From: a virus
Direction: 5' to 3' (one strand)
Virus record (IMG/VR): IMGVR_UViG_3300029258_003655
Location: 1-24,249 of that record
DNA length: 24,249 nucleotides
Positions 6,233 to 15,410 of this stretch are shown piece by piece. The first letter of the stretch is position 1, and each line of letters starts with the position of its first letter. Below the pieces are notes generated by a model. That model searched no databases. It saw only the letters and a list, made by a program, of their open reading frames with translations, and was not told the DNA's origin. Position numbers and translations under genes: made by a program.

Positions 6233-9200
6233 ATGAATCTCGGTTTTATAAATTCCGAAGACCCCCATGCTGTTCGACGGGCGTTCCAGACTATTCAAGG
6301 TGGGCTTGGTTACAGCAGTTCACCGATTTTTGCTGGACTGACTATAACTGGATTAACTGCTAACAGCTTAATGTATTCTGCCAGTGGGGGCGTTGTAACC
6401 TCACTTGGAGCGGCGACGAACGGCCAGATTCCGATAGGCTCGACCGGGGCTGTTCCAGTTCTGGCTACGATTACCGGCACTGCAAATGAGATTGATGTGA
6501 CCAATGGGGCCGGTTCTATTACAATCGGTCTGGTTAATCCGTTAATCGTGGGCAAAGGCGGCACAGGTGCAGCCACGTTGACAGATCATTCTTTGTTGGT
6601 TGGTTCTGGGACAGATGCCGTTACTGCTCTTGGGGCGGCTACAAATGGACAATTGCCAATAGGTTCTACAGGGGCCGATCCAACTTTAGCCACAATCACT
6701 GGCACTGCAAATGAGATCGAAATAACAAATGGCGCGGGTTCCATTACCATAGGTTTGGTCGATCCGCTTATTGTAGCAAAGGGGGGAACGGGCGCTGCCA
6801 CGCTCACCGATCACTCCTTGCTTGTTGGCTCGGAAACTGATGCTGTTACTGCGTTGGGCGCAGCCACAAACGGCCAGCTTCCTATTGGTTCTACTGGTGC
6901 CGATCCTGTTCTTGCTACACTCACTGGTACAGCTAATCAGGTTAATGTGACCAATGATGCCGGATCAATTACGCTCTCGACTCCGCAGAACATTCACGCT
7001 ACGGCTGATGTGGAGTTCCAATCGTTGTTGATAGACCAGGATACAGACGCCATTGGTCTGAATATTGATAGTGAGGCCACCACTGCCGCCAATTACGGGC
7101 TACAGTGTGTGACTGGCGGGGGGGCTATTGCGGCGTTGATTTCTTGTGGTGCTACAGCAAATGGCGCATTTTATGCGGGATGCCCCAACAATCAAAGTTA
7201 TGCTGGCAGTTTCGTGTTTGTAAGAGACTTGGCTGCTGCCAGCACAGATGGGTCTGTGGTTTATATCTATCAGGATAACGCCGGTGACGATCAACCCGCT
7301 CTTGAGATATTGCAGGATGGAACTGGTTATGCTCTGTTGGCAACTGGTAATGTTAGATTTGACGGTGACGCCACTATTACCGGGACTACTACATACGAGG
7401 GCAATATTGTAATTCCTGACGCTGGTTATATCGGCTCGGCTTCGGATACGGATGCAATCCAAATTGAGGCGGATGGCGATGTAGTTGTGTCGCAGATGCT
7501 TGCAGTGACGGGGGACATACAAGTAACAGGCAACATTTTGCTCATGGCCGATAGAGGTGGGTTGGGTTATAGTGACAATAACCCGATGATTGTGTTTGAC
7601 GACACCAACAATCGCGTGGAATTTGTCGGCAATATAATGCTGGCCGATGACGGCACTATTGGCGTAGCTGATGGCGAGCCGAGCATCTTATTCGACAATA
7701 CAGACGGTCAAGTTGAAGTAACTGGTATTCTTACTGTAAGCTCAAACATATCTGCTACTGGAACGATCACAGCTTCTAATTATACTGCCGCCAATCTTCT
7801 TACAGCCTGTGCCACAAATGCCGGGGCTTTGGATTTTAGTGCTGCCTCTAAGACTTTAACTGTTGAAGATGACGCTGTTGTCAGTCAGGATTATTCGTCT
7901 GATGCTTCTCCTACATTTGCCGGGCTTGATCTCACAAATATAACAGATGGCAACATTCCCTACATGTCAGCCAGTGGCTTTGCTGATAGCCCCATAAGTT
8001 ATAACGGAACTGCTATTGTATCTGGCGGCAATTCTTATTCTGCTGCGAACCCATCTATAATTTTAACTGGGACACTTTCAGGCGCTAATAGCGGGCACGG
8101 GTTCACAGATGAAAAGTCTTTGAGTCTGGATGATAACACAAAAGGATATGCGTCATTTGATGCTTATGCTGAAATAAGCGGGAGCGGTGATTTAGACCAT
8201 TATAATTCATTTCAAGCACGATCTGAATATAAATCAACTGGAACTATTGATTATTTTCGTGGGTTAAGGGTCGTTGATAAAGTTTACGATGGAACCGTTA
8301 CTAATTATATTCATGTAGACATTGCTCCTCGTTCCAAAGATGGTGGTACAATTACAAATGAATACGGATTAAAGATAGCGAGCATAGCACAGGGGGATAC
8401 GCTCAATTATGCTATATATACCGGCAATGGTTATGTTTATTTTGGGGACAACGTAGGAATAGGAACTGCGATTCAGAGTAACCGCTCGTTGTCTTTAGCT
8501 GGTGATATTGATGTTGGCGATTGTATATATATTGGTGGCACGCGATTTATGTTTAAGGAGGGCACTAATGGGTTCGCCCATAATGCTGGCAGCGATGGCA
8601 TAAGGTTCAAAAATGCTAATACAGAAAAAATGCGCATAAATGCTAACGGCGTTGGTGTAGGAGAAGGCGTCGATCCGGTTACTCAGGTAGAGGTGGTTGG
8701 AACTTCTCCCTACGTCACCCTTCATAATTCAACATCAGAAGACGGAGACGGGGGTAGAGAATCGCGCATTATTGCCAGAGGTCAACAGAATGGAGACGAA
8801 GAAACAGTTTTAGGTTATTTAGAATTTGCGCATGATGGCGCAGCAGATGACGAGAAGGGATTATTTAGAGTATTATTAAATGATGGGGATGATGGCACGG
8901 CCCCAAGTTTAACTGCTTTAACTTGTCATTCAACGGGCGAAGTAAAATTTCACCAAACTGTTTATTTTGCTTCAGAGGTAGATAACGGTGATTCCGGCGC
9001 AGCAGATACAATAGATTGGACCGCAGGAAACAAGCAAAAATCCACACTCACTGGCAATTGTACTTTTACTTTCTCGCCCGAACCTTCAGGTCCGAGTAAT
9101 CTCACACTGAAGCTGAAACAAGATGATACTGGAAGCAGGACAGTAACATGGCCGGGCGATGTCAAATGGGCGGGCGGTGCTGCTCCAACACTAAGTACCG

Positions 9201-9280
9201 GGGCCAATGACGTAGACATAATTAGTTTTTATTATGACGGCACAGATTTCTATGGACAAGCTGCTTTAGATTTTGGATAA
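6233..9280 (+). CDS. Tail fibre / receptor-binding protein with tandem repeats
   Basis: 1015 residues from ATG 6233. Residues 1-57 form a short attachment region. Residues 58-207 are two full 75-residue repeats and about 208-254 part of a third (LGAATNGQ-[IL]-PIGSTGA, TGTANE, TNGAGSIT, KGGTGAATLTDHSLLVGS). This is the Gly/Thr-rich shaft typical of phage fibres. Residues about 255-900 contain further beta-rich segments (FAGLDLTNITDGNIPYMS, VGIGT-type motif near 8455). The C-terminal ~100 residues (STLTGNCTFTF, TVTWPGDVKWAGGAAP, DIISFYYDGTDFYG) match a widespread fibre-end domain. No self-cleaving chaperone signature is seen. It probably contacts the host surface. Confidence 0.85.
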   Translation: MNLGFINSEDPHAVRRAFQTIQGGLGYSSSPIFAGLTITGLTANSLMYSASGGVVTSLGAATNGQIPIGSTGAVPVLATITGTANEIDVTNGAGSITIGLVNPLIVGKGGTGAATLTDHSLLVGSGTDAVTALGAATNGQLPIGSTGADPTLATITGTANEIEITNGAGSITIGLVDPLIVAKGGTGAATLTDHSLLVGSETDAVTALGAATNGQLPIGSTGADPVLATLTGTANQVNVTNDAGSITLSTPQNIHATADVEFQSLLIDQDTDAIGLNIDSEATTAANYGLQCVTGGGAIAALISCGATANGAFYAGCPNNQSYAGSFVFVRDLAAASTDGSVVYIYQDNAGDDQPALEILQDGTGYALLATGNVRFDGDATITGTTTYEGNIVIPDAGYIGSASDTDAIQIEADGDVVVSQMLAVTGDIQVTGNILLMADRGGLGYSDNNPMIVFDDTNNRVEFVGNIMLADDGTIGVADGEPSILFDNTDGQVEVTGILTVSSNISATGTITASNYTAANLLTACATNAGALDFSAASKTLTVEDDAVVSQDYSSDASPTFAGLDLTNITDGNIPYMSASGFADSPISYNGTAIVSGGNSYSAANPSIILTGTLSGANSGHGFTDEKSLSLDDNTKGYASFDAYAEISGSGDLDHYNSFQARSEYKSTGTIDYFRGLRVVDKVYDGTVTNYIHVDIAPRSKDGGTITNEYGLKIASIAQGDTLNYAIYTGNGYVYFGDNVGIGTAIQSNRSLSLAGDIDVGDCIYIGGTRFMFKEGTNGFAHNAGSDGIRFKNANTEKMRINANGVGVGEGVDPVTQVEVVGTSPYVTLHNSTSEDGDGGRESRIIARGQQNGDEETVLGYLEFAHDGAADDEKGLFRVLLNDGDDGTAPSLTALTCHSTGEVKFHQTVYFASEVDNGDSGAADTIDWTAGNKQKSTLTGNCTFTFSPEPSGPSNLTLKLKQDDTGSRTVTWPGDVKWAGGAAPTLSTGANDVDIISFYYDGTDFYGQAALDFG
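6404..6994 (+). repeat. Tandem 225-bp coding repeats in the tail fibre
   Basis: Units start at 6404, 6629 and 6854; the third is partial. The protein copies are nearly identical, but the DNA has diverged mostly at synonymous positions. Over the first 26 codons, units 1 and 2 differ at 16 synonymous and 3 non-synonymous codons. Confidence 0.9.
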
Positions 9281-9283
9281 TCT

Positions 9284-9841
9284 ATGTTTGCGAGAGATGA
9301 ATATTATACGGTCAATGATGACGAAGGGGCGGGGCTGATCTACGGTTCTGGTGAAGGAACTGGTGTTTGGATGGGGCAGGTGTTCACTCCAGTACACACT
9401 ATGTCTCTCCGGCGCGTTGAAGCGAAATTATATCGTCTCGGCACTGTGGGAGATATTACGCTGTCCGTGTATGCTACAACGGGCAGTCCGGCGCTCCCAA
9501 CAGGGGCCTCTTTGTCAGATATTGTGGTTGACGGGGACACGATCACCACAGATTCTGCGGGAGAATGGGTTCCTTTTACTCTGGGTTCTGCTCTTTCTCT
9601 TACTGGCGGGACGGCTTATGCTTTGATATTAAAGGTGCCTGATGGTTATAACAATGGGGGTTCTGCTGGGATGTACTGGCGTCGGGATGGTACGTCTTCT
9701 GTCTACGCTAATGGGCATCATGTCCAGCTATATAGTGCTGTGGGGTCATGGCAATACAGCAGTACGACAGATTTGATGTTTGAAACGTGGGGAACAAGTA
9801 ACATAATCGGATCGTCAATTAACTTGGGGTCATTGTTCTAA
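9284..9841 (+). CDS. Adhesin-like beta-sandwich tail protein
   Basis: 185 residues from ATG 9284, four bases after the fibre stop, with only a weak ribosome site, so coupling to the fibre gene is likely. The whole chain is one domain: GQVFTPVHTMSLRRVEAKLY, DITLSVYATTGSPALP, LTGGTAYALILKVPDG, GMYWRRDGTSSVYANG, and a final DLMFETWG strand. It aligns by eye with the N-terminal domain of the protein at 2236 (QSFTPS, TVSIRAI, LTAGTQYAIVV, YWVANASSVYAGG, ELWFKEYG). Such domains are typical of secreted or surface beta-sandwich modules. It is probably a fibre accessory or second receptor binder. Confidence 0.6.
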   Translation: MFARDEYYTVNDDEGAGLIYGSGEGTGVWMGQVFTPVHTMSLRRVEAKLYRLGTVGDITLSVYATTGSPALPTGASLSDIVVDGDTITTDSAGEWVPFTLGSALSLTGGTAYALILKVPDGYNNGGSAGMYWRRDGTSSVYANGHHVQLYSAVGSWQYSSTTDLMFETWGTSNIIGSSINLGSLF

Positions 9842-9874
9842 GAGAGTTGGAACTGTGTAAGATGGGAGTATAAA

Positions 9875-11050
9875 ATGGGTTTAACAAATCCTTATGGGCG
9901 AGAATTTCCAAACACTGTGCCGGGTCAAGAGACAGGCGTGGTGGATAGTCGAACATTCAATTTCAATGATCCCGCTAATATGACCCATCCGACTGGCGGC
10001 GGTGGTAGCGTAACCTATAAACCCAACTGGGGCCAACCGATTATTGACGGTCAGTGGCGAGGGGCACAGGCTGCGCAAGACCCGGAGATTCAGCGTTTGG
10101 CTACGACTGATCCGCGTGAGATCGTGCAGCAACAACAAAAACAAGCATTGTCGCAGTTGGAAGCTGATGTTGCCGCCAAGACCCAGGAGGCTACGCGCGA
10201 TGCGCAACATAAATTGCGGCAGCTTGCCCAAGAGCGCGATGTGAAATTCCGCCATTTGCAGAACAAACATCTCGGTCCCGGAGCGGATAAAGCAAAGACG
10301 CCGGAGGAACGAATGAAGTTGTTTCACGATGCTGTCGCTGATCTGGATGAGAAGATGGAGCTTGCCAAATTGCGGATCGACGGGAGTGTTCAGCCCGATC
10401 TGGATGAGATTGGTGCGCAGAAGCAACAGATAGCTGCGCAGATTCAGAGGGATTTTGAAAACGGGCAATTACAATTAAATCTATATGATAAGCTGGCAGA
10501 GGATGGTTTTCTTGATCCTACTATTGCCAAGTATCTAAAATTGAAAACTGCTGGGGTTGACATTCCATTATCTGATGTGCGGGTGTCTACAGAGGCCGGT
10601 CGGCGGAACCAACTTTATAGACAGCTTCAACAATCGCGATCAATATCTAATGAAATTGCTCAACAGATTGAGGAACTTGGTACGGAATATAGTTTCGACA
10701 ATCTTGATGAAACTGATGCAGAACGAAAGCTCCGCGTGAAACGGCAACAAGAGTTGGTTGTTGATCGCAGTAGAGTAGAAGAGACCATTAAACAAATACT
10801 TTCAGAACTTAATCCGAAACGAGATTTTGGAAAAGTCGGGCAATTAAACAAAGCACACGCTTCCGTTCTTCCCGCAACTGGAGAGCCGGTCGGGACTGTG
10901 GGGACTGCGGTAAAGGGGGAGTTGGAAAAGCAGTCGGGGTCGAAAACAACTGGTGGCAGGGTGTCTGTTATTAGTCCCGACGGGGTAAAAGGCACTGTGC
11001 CAGCGGAAGAATTGCAGCAGCATTTAGCTCAAGGGTTTAGGAGAATATAA
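9875..11050 (+). CDS. Coiled-coil virion protein, probable internal/ejected or tail protein
   Basis: 391 residues from ATG 9875 (GGGAG at 9865-9869). Residues 1-65 are Gly/Pro/Asn-rich. Residues about 75-330 are highly helical with Gln/Glu/Lys/Ala heptads (QQKQALSQLEADVAAKTQEA, HKLRQLAQERDVKFRHLQNK, IEELGTEY, AERKLRVKRQQE). The C-terminus (RVSVISPDGVKGTVPAEELQ) contains a 'SPDGxxGTVPxxxL' motif that I associate with phage internal virion proteins. It overlaps the next gene by TAATG at 11048-11052. By position before the 1300-aa protein it resembles the smaller partners of podovirus ejection proteins. The function is inferred. Confidence 0.55.
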   Translation: MGLTNPYGREFPNTVPGQETGVVDSRTFNFNDPANMTHPTGGGGSVTYKPNWGQPIIDGQWRGAQAAQDPEIQRLATTDPREIVQQQQKQALSQLEADVAAKTQEATRDAQHKLRQLAQERDVKFRHLQNKHLGPGADKAKTPEERMKLFHDAVADLDEKMELAKLRIDGSVQPDLDEIGAQKQQIAAQIQRDFENGQLQLNLYDKLAEDGFLDPTIAKYLKLKTAGVDIPLSDVRVSTEAGRRNQLYRQLQQSRSISNEIAQQIEELGTEYSFDNLDETDAERKLRVKRQQELVVDRSRVEETIKQILSELNPKRDFGKVGQLNKAHASVLPATGEPVGTVGTAVKGELEKQSGSKTTGGRVSVISPDGVKGTVPAEELQQHLAQGFRRI

Positions 11051-14000
11051 TGCCTTTTGTCCCCGATGAACAACAAAACACCGGGTTCATTCCCGATAAA
11101 CCCAGCGATCCGTTTGCCCGCGCAGGAGATATGCCTGCCGGTATGACAATGGGGAGTGGCGTATCGGGTATGCAGTTGCCGGAACATGTTGGGCTTGAAC
11201 CAACGCGCCAGAAGGCCGCGAGCGGTTTTGTTCCCGATGACACAATTGGGTTTTGGGGGGCGATGAAGGAGAAACCACATCAGTATATTCCAGGTGTGGG
11301 GGCCGTAGCTGATGTTGTGATCTCTACGAAAGATAGAGAAGCTTTTGCGCGGTTAGAAAAGGGCCATGACTACGCCAAGCCCATTGCTTATTCCGGTTTA
11401 GCAAGTGGCTTTGGTATGATGAACAAGAGTCCCGTTTATACTACGCGGGAAAAAGATGTTGAACGGCTGGTCAATTGGATAAATGAGGCTAATAAAAAAT
11501 ACTCATTTGGTGGTCGCATCGGGCGGATAGCAAAGCAGTTGCCGCCATTTATGGTTGAGTTTCTGGCGACCAGCGGTCTGTTTTCTGCTGGCGAGACTGT
11601 GACAAAGAAAATGGCTGTAAAAGCTCTTGGTAAATATGCAAAATCTAAGGCGGGTAGAGCCGCCACTACAATGGCAGGTCTTGGTGCCGGGGCAGTAACA
11701 CAGGCCACGTTTGGTTTGCCACACCGTACTGTCCAAACGTTTGCCGAACGTAGGTTGCCCGAAGGATTAACTGTTGACGGTGAAACAGGGAATGTCGAAT
11801 TTGAGTGGCCGGAGGAAAATCCCGCCACTTCATTTGTAAAGGCGTGGGGTGATACGGTGATTGAAGTCGCTTCGGAGCGGGCTGGTGAATTTTTGCCGAT
11901 TAGTGGACTCGCGGGTAAAGGGGCGACAAAAGTGGCCAAAGTTGGAGAGGGGCAATTAGCCAAATCTGCATTTGGGGCTAAACTAATCGACAAGTTTTAT
12001 GCTGGTTATAAGAAACTGCACCCCGTTATGGAGAAGACTGAATTTGCCAAGCAGTTTATGAACAAAGCCGGACGGCAGGGGATACTGGAAGAACTCGGTG
12101 AGGAATATATCGGGGACTCATTACGGGCGATCACCGGCACCGATGATTTTGGGGCCGGAAAAGGCGCGGGGATGAAGGAGCGGCTGGTTGCGGCCCTGAA
12201 GCAGGATTGGGAGAACACCCCCGAAATGGCAACGGCATTTGCGATCCCTGCCGCTGGCGCGCATGTAGCCGGGGGGATTCTGTCCGCGCCCCCATCGGTA
12301 GAAAAAATAGAAGCTATCGCTGAGCAGATCAAGAATAGCGAATCTCTGAGTGATGTGGAGAAGGTGCGGGAGTTGGAAAAGTTGCAAGAGATTGTGACCG
12401 GGGAAAAAGCTGGAGTGAAAAAAGCGGGGGAGGTGGGTGATACATACTATCATGGCACAAGCGCGGATGCGGCAGATCAGATTACTGAGGGCGGTTTTAG
12501 GCTCAGTAAGCGCGCACATGACATTTCGATTTCTAAAGACAGATCGGTTGCCGAATTTCATGCTAAGAGGCGGGGGCCAAGAAATAAAGTATTAGAAGTT
12601 TCTATAAACCCTGACGCAAAAATCTTCACAACTAAAGATGTGCCTGCAAAATTCAAAAAACGATCCGTTAGCACAGTTGAGTTAGACACTTATGCAAGAC
12701 AGAATGGCTATGACGGCATAGATGTGGCGCAACTGAGCGCCGATGGTGTCACTAAGGGTGTGGTGGGCGAAGAGAAAGAAGTGACTATTTTCAACACAAG
12801 TGTGCTGTCTCCAACAAAATCACAACAAGACCTCTCAGCTTTCGACATCCCCGAATCCACCCGCAAGACTGTGAAGGTAGTCCGCCGCCTATCTGAAACT
12901 TTGGCCGATCTGGAATCCCAGCGGCCTGAACTCGCAAAGGGCATCAAGAAGCGTCGGGCCAGCGTGTATCAGGAACAGAAGAAAATCCGGGAGGCGCACG
13001 CTGATCCGGTCGAGGCCAACAAACGGGCGCAGGCTTTCGCCAAACAACAACTGCGAGCCACGATCCCGAATCTGACGGAACAGTTCAGTCAGGATGATAT
13101 TGCATCGTTACATCGAGCCATAAAAGAAACGAAATTATTGAACGAGGCCGAGAAGACCAATTTGGTGGACACATTTAACGATCTGTTTGTAAAGAATGTT
13201 CAACCATCCAGAAGTCAGATTAAATTGTTCGATAAATTTTTCGGGACCAAGATTCTCGATTCTGTTAATTGGAAAAATCTGACGAAGTATCAGAAGACTG
13301 TCCACGCGATCAATGAAACACTCGGCATTAGCAAGGCTTTGCTGGCATCGTGTGATATGTCTTTTGGTGGCGTTCAAGCATGGCCCGCTTTTTTCAAAGA
13401 CCCGGTAAATTGGTTCAAAGGTGTCGGACATGGTTGGCGGGCTATGTTCAGTGAGGACTATGCCAGGATACGCGACATTGAAATAAAGACCAGTCCGTAT
13501 TATGGACAGGCGGTTTCTACTGGAATAGATCACACAGAAGTTGGGAGTAAATTACGTGGTGAGGAAGCGTTCATTAGTCAGCTTGCTCACAAGATTCCGC
13601 TCATCGGTATAGCCGTTCGCGCCTCCGACAGAGGGTTTGTAACGGCGGGCAACAGTATTCGATTTGGCTTGGCTTATAAGACCTACGAAGCATGGGACGG
13701 TTTGGTCCTTCCCCACGAACAATATTTGGAGATGTCCGATCATATCAACAACCTCACAGGTCGGGGAAAGGGCGAGGAAGGCGGCAAGCTTGAAAGATAT
13801 ATGCCAGAGCTTAGTGCAGCATTCTGGACTCCCCGGTTGTGGATTGCGACGGGCAAGACAGTGACAGATATGGCAACTAAAAAGCATATTCGCCAGATCG
13901 CCGCACATGATCTGATTCAATCGCTTGCGTTGATGGGGGTTATTACTGGGCTGGCATCTCTGATCCCGGATGTTGAAGTTGAGACTGATCTCCGATCTTC

Positions 14001-14952
14001 CGATTTCTTGAAAGTTCGGGTTGGACAGATGCGGTTTAATCCTTTTGGTCGATACCAACAAGTTATGCGAACAGCCGCACAAGTCATAATGGGCGAATGT
14101 AAAGCCACAGGAAGCGGGCGGATCAGCGATGTGGATCGAAACAAAATTGTGACCAAATTCCTGCGGAGCAAACTCAACCCAGTTGTAGGAATGCCCGCTG
14201 ATCTATTCTACTTCAAAGAGACTTACATGGGTGAGAAGGTCCGCTGGGAATCGGACTTTATGACCAAATACATCGCCGACCATGTGACCCCGTTGTTCAT
14301 CCAGGATTTGCGGGACGCGGCCAAATATCAGGGCATGGGCACTTCCACCTACATAATGGCACCGCTGGCCGTTCACGGGATCGGTGCGCAGACTTATAAG
14401 ACAACCCCGACACAGGAAGCTATGGAACTTAAAAATCATCTGGCCCACGAATACTTCGGGGCTGAGTGGGATGCTCTGGGGCCGGAAGCACAAGAGGCTT
14501 TGCGGGAACAACGGCCAGCGATAGAACAATTTGAGCGGCAGGCTGATTATGAGCGGGAAGATTATAGCTTTCTTGGCAATCTGGCCGATCAAGAAAATGA
14601 AGCTGGGCGACGAGTGGAGAAAAAGCTAAACCGTCGTGTGCAAGATGAGTTAAGGAAACACATGGTTAAAGTGGGGCAGTTAAGCAGACGGATTGGAAAA
14701 AGCTGGTACCTGAACCACGACCGATACAAAGCATATCAAAAAGATTTGGTCAAGGCTCTAAATCATGCGATGCCCAAAGTCGTAAATTCGCCTGGTTGGG
14801 CTGGCATGGGGTCAGAAGCGCAACGAACCTATCTTGAGACTACGTTAAATGACGCTAAGAAATATGTTCGGCAGCAAATCATCGACAAGGCAAACGCTGA
14901 GGATTTTGCACGCCGGGAGGAAGTGAAAGATGAGCGAACAACAGCTAAGTGA
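11050..14952 (+). CDS. Large multidomain virion protein, probably ejected, with an ADP-ribosyltransferase-like segment
   Basis: 1300 residues from ATG 11050 (TAATG overlap). The N-terminus repeats the motif F[VI]PD three times (residues 3, 14, about 60). Residues ~145-450 are Ala/Gly-rich with helical and hydrophobic segments. Residues ~464-590 hold TYYHGTS (H468), ISISKDRSVAEFHA (491-505), then NGYDGIDV and KEVTIFNTSVLS (E577). This order of 'HGT', 'S.D...A' and 'E' before a strand resembles ADP-ribosyltransferase domains of phage polyvalent proteins. Residues ~759-1130 resemble another large polyvalent-protein domain (ASCDMSFGG, RASDRGFVTAGN, LNPVVGMPADLFY). The C-terminus is charged and helical. 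Length and context suggest an internal protein delivered with the DNA. ART activity is not established. Confidence 0.65.
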   Translation: MPFVPDEQQNTGFIPDKPSDPFARAGDMPAGMTMGSGVSGMQLPEHVGLEPTRQKAASGFVPDDTIGFWGAMKEKPHQYIPGVGAVADVVISTKDREAFARLEKGHDYAKPIAYSGLASGFGMMNKSPVYTTREKDVERLVNWINEANKKYSFGGRIGRIAKQLPPFMVEFLATSGLFSAGETVTKKMAVKALGKYAKSKAGRAATTMAGLGAGAVTQATFGLPHRTVQTFAERRLPEGLTVDGETGNVEFEWPEENPATSFVKAWGDTVIEVASERAGEFLPISGLAGKGATKVAKVGEGQLAKSAFGAKLIDKFYAGYKKLHPVMEKTEFAKQFMNKAGRQGILEELGEEYIGDSLRAITGTDDFGAGKGAGMKERLVAALKQDWENTPEMATAFAIPAAGAHVAGGILSAPPSVEKIEAIAEQIKNSESLSDVEKVRELEKLQEIVTGEKAGVKKAGEVGDTYYHGTSADAADQITEGGFRLSKRAHDISISKDRSVAEFHAKRRGPRNKVLEVSINPDAKIFTTKDVPAKFKKRSVSTVELDTYARQNGYDGIDVAQLSADGVTKGVVGEEKEVTIFNTSVLSPTKSQQDLSAFDIPESTRKTVKVVRRLSETLADLESQRPELAKGIKKRRASVYQEQKKIREAHADPVEANKRAQAFAKQQLRATIPNLTEQFSQDDIASLHRAIKETKLLNEAEKTNLVDTFNDLFVKNVQPSRSQIKLFDKFFGTKILDSVNWKNLTKYQKTVHAINETLGISKALLASCDMSFGGVQAWPAFFKDPVNWFKGVGHGWRAMFSEDYARIRDIEIKTSPYYGQAVSTGIDHTEVGSKLRGEEAFISQLAHKIPLIGIAVRASDRGFVTAGNSIRFGLAYKTYEAWDGLVLPHEQYLEMSDHINNLTGRGKGEEGGKLERYMPELSAAFWTPRLWIATGKTVTDMATKKHIRQIAAHDLIQSLALMGVITGLASLIPDVEVETDLRSSDFLKVRVGQMRFNPFGRYQQVMRTAAQVIMGECKATGSGRISDVDRNKIVTKFLRSKLNPVVGMPADLFYFKETYMGEKVRWESDFMTKYIADHVTPLFIQDLRDAAKYQGMGTSTYIMAPLAVHGIGAQTYKTTPTQEAMELKNHLAHEYFGAEWDALGPEAQEALREQRPAIEQFERQADYEREDYSFLGNLADQENEAGRRVEKKLNRRVQDELRKHMVKVGQLSRRIGKSWYLNHDRYKAYQKDLVKALNHAMPKVVNSPGWAGMGSEAQRTYLETTLNDAKKYVRQQIIDKANAEDFARREEVKDERTTAK

Positions 14953-15109
14953 CCACGATCTTCTGATCCGGCTGGATGAGCGACAGCAGAAAATAGAGAA
15001 GTGGTGCACGAATCACACCGAACACCACTTCCGATATACACTAATGGCGTGGGCTACGACGTTGGGTTTGCTGGGGGCGCTGGTTCTGGCGTTGGTGAAG
15101 GTGGGATAA
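14930..15109 (+). CDS. 59-aa single-span membrane protein, holin- or XhlA-like
   Basis: ATG 14930 lies inside the end of the previous gene, behind GGGAGG (14915-14920). The first 35 residues are polar and helical (SDHDLLIRLDERQQKIEKW, then an NHTEHH cluster). They are followed by one hydrophobic helix (LMAWATTLGLLGALVLALV) and a short basic end. Small phage proteins with a charged coiled N-terminus and a C-terminal membrane helix are often holin-associated or holins. No endolysin lies next to it, so lysis is only a suggestion. It overlaps the oppositely oriented gene at 15054 by 56 bases. Confidence 0.65.
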   Translation: MSEQQLSDHDLLIRLDERQQKIEKWCTNHTEHHFRYTLMAWATTLGLLGALVLALVKVG

Positions 15110-15410
15110 GCTTTGCCCGCAATTTAAGCGTTTTTTGGAACTTGTGTTCGGCCCAAAGACCTACTGCCTTCTTCTGATTGTAGCGATTTCGTGCCCCGGC
15201 TTTGTCAGGCTTGCTGGGGTGCTTGACTTCCTGTGGTCCGCAGATATAGCCATCATCGTCGCACAGCATTATACAACGGCCTTTGTTAAATATATCAGCG
15301 GCCACAATAGATTTTAGCTCATGAATTTGTCCCGACGAGCTTTCAAATTTAACGAGCATGTCGGGCGGGCAGAGTCGCAATATGGCGATGAGTTCATTGA
15401 CTGTCATCAT
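15054..15410 (-). CDS. 118-aa hypothetical phage protein
   Basis: ATG 15410 overlaps the methyltransferase stop (ATGA) and has GGAGG four bases upstream; the next codon is also ATG (15407). The N-terminus MTVNELIAILRLCPPDMLVK has the 'TV.eLI..L...PPD..V' form common in small phage proteins of unknown function. The middle contains CIMLCDDDGYICG. The C-terminus is basic, then Pro-rich (PPSPTPEPAPP). It is the last gene of the minus-strand block and its 3' end overlaps the membrane protein gene head-on. The function is unknown. Confidence 0.6.
   Translation of the reverse strand: MMTVNELIAILRLCPPDMLVKFESSSGQIHELKSIVAADIFNKGRCIMLCDDDGYICGPQEVKHPSKPDKAGARNRYNQKKAVGLWAEHKFQKTLKLRAKLIPPSPTPEPAPPANPTS

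Noticed and set aside
6404-6994. CRISPR-like or mobile repeat array
   Set aside because: The repeats are 225 bp, in frame, and encode a fibre shaft; there are no short identical repeats with spacers.
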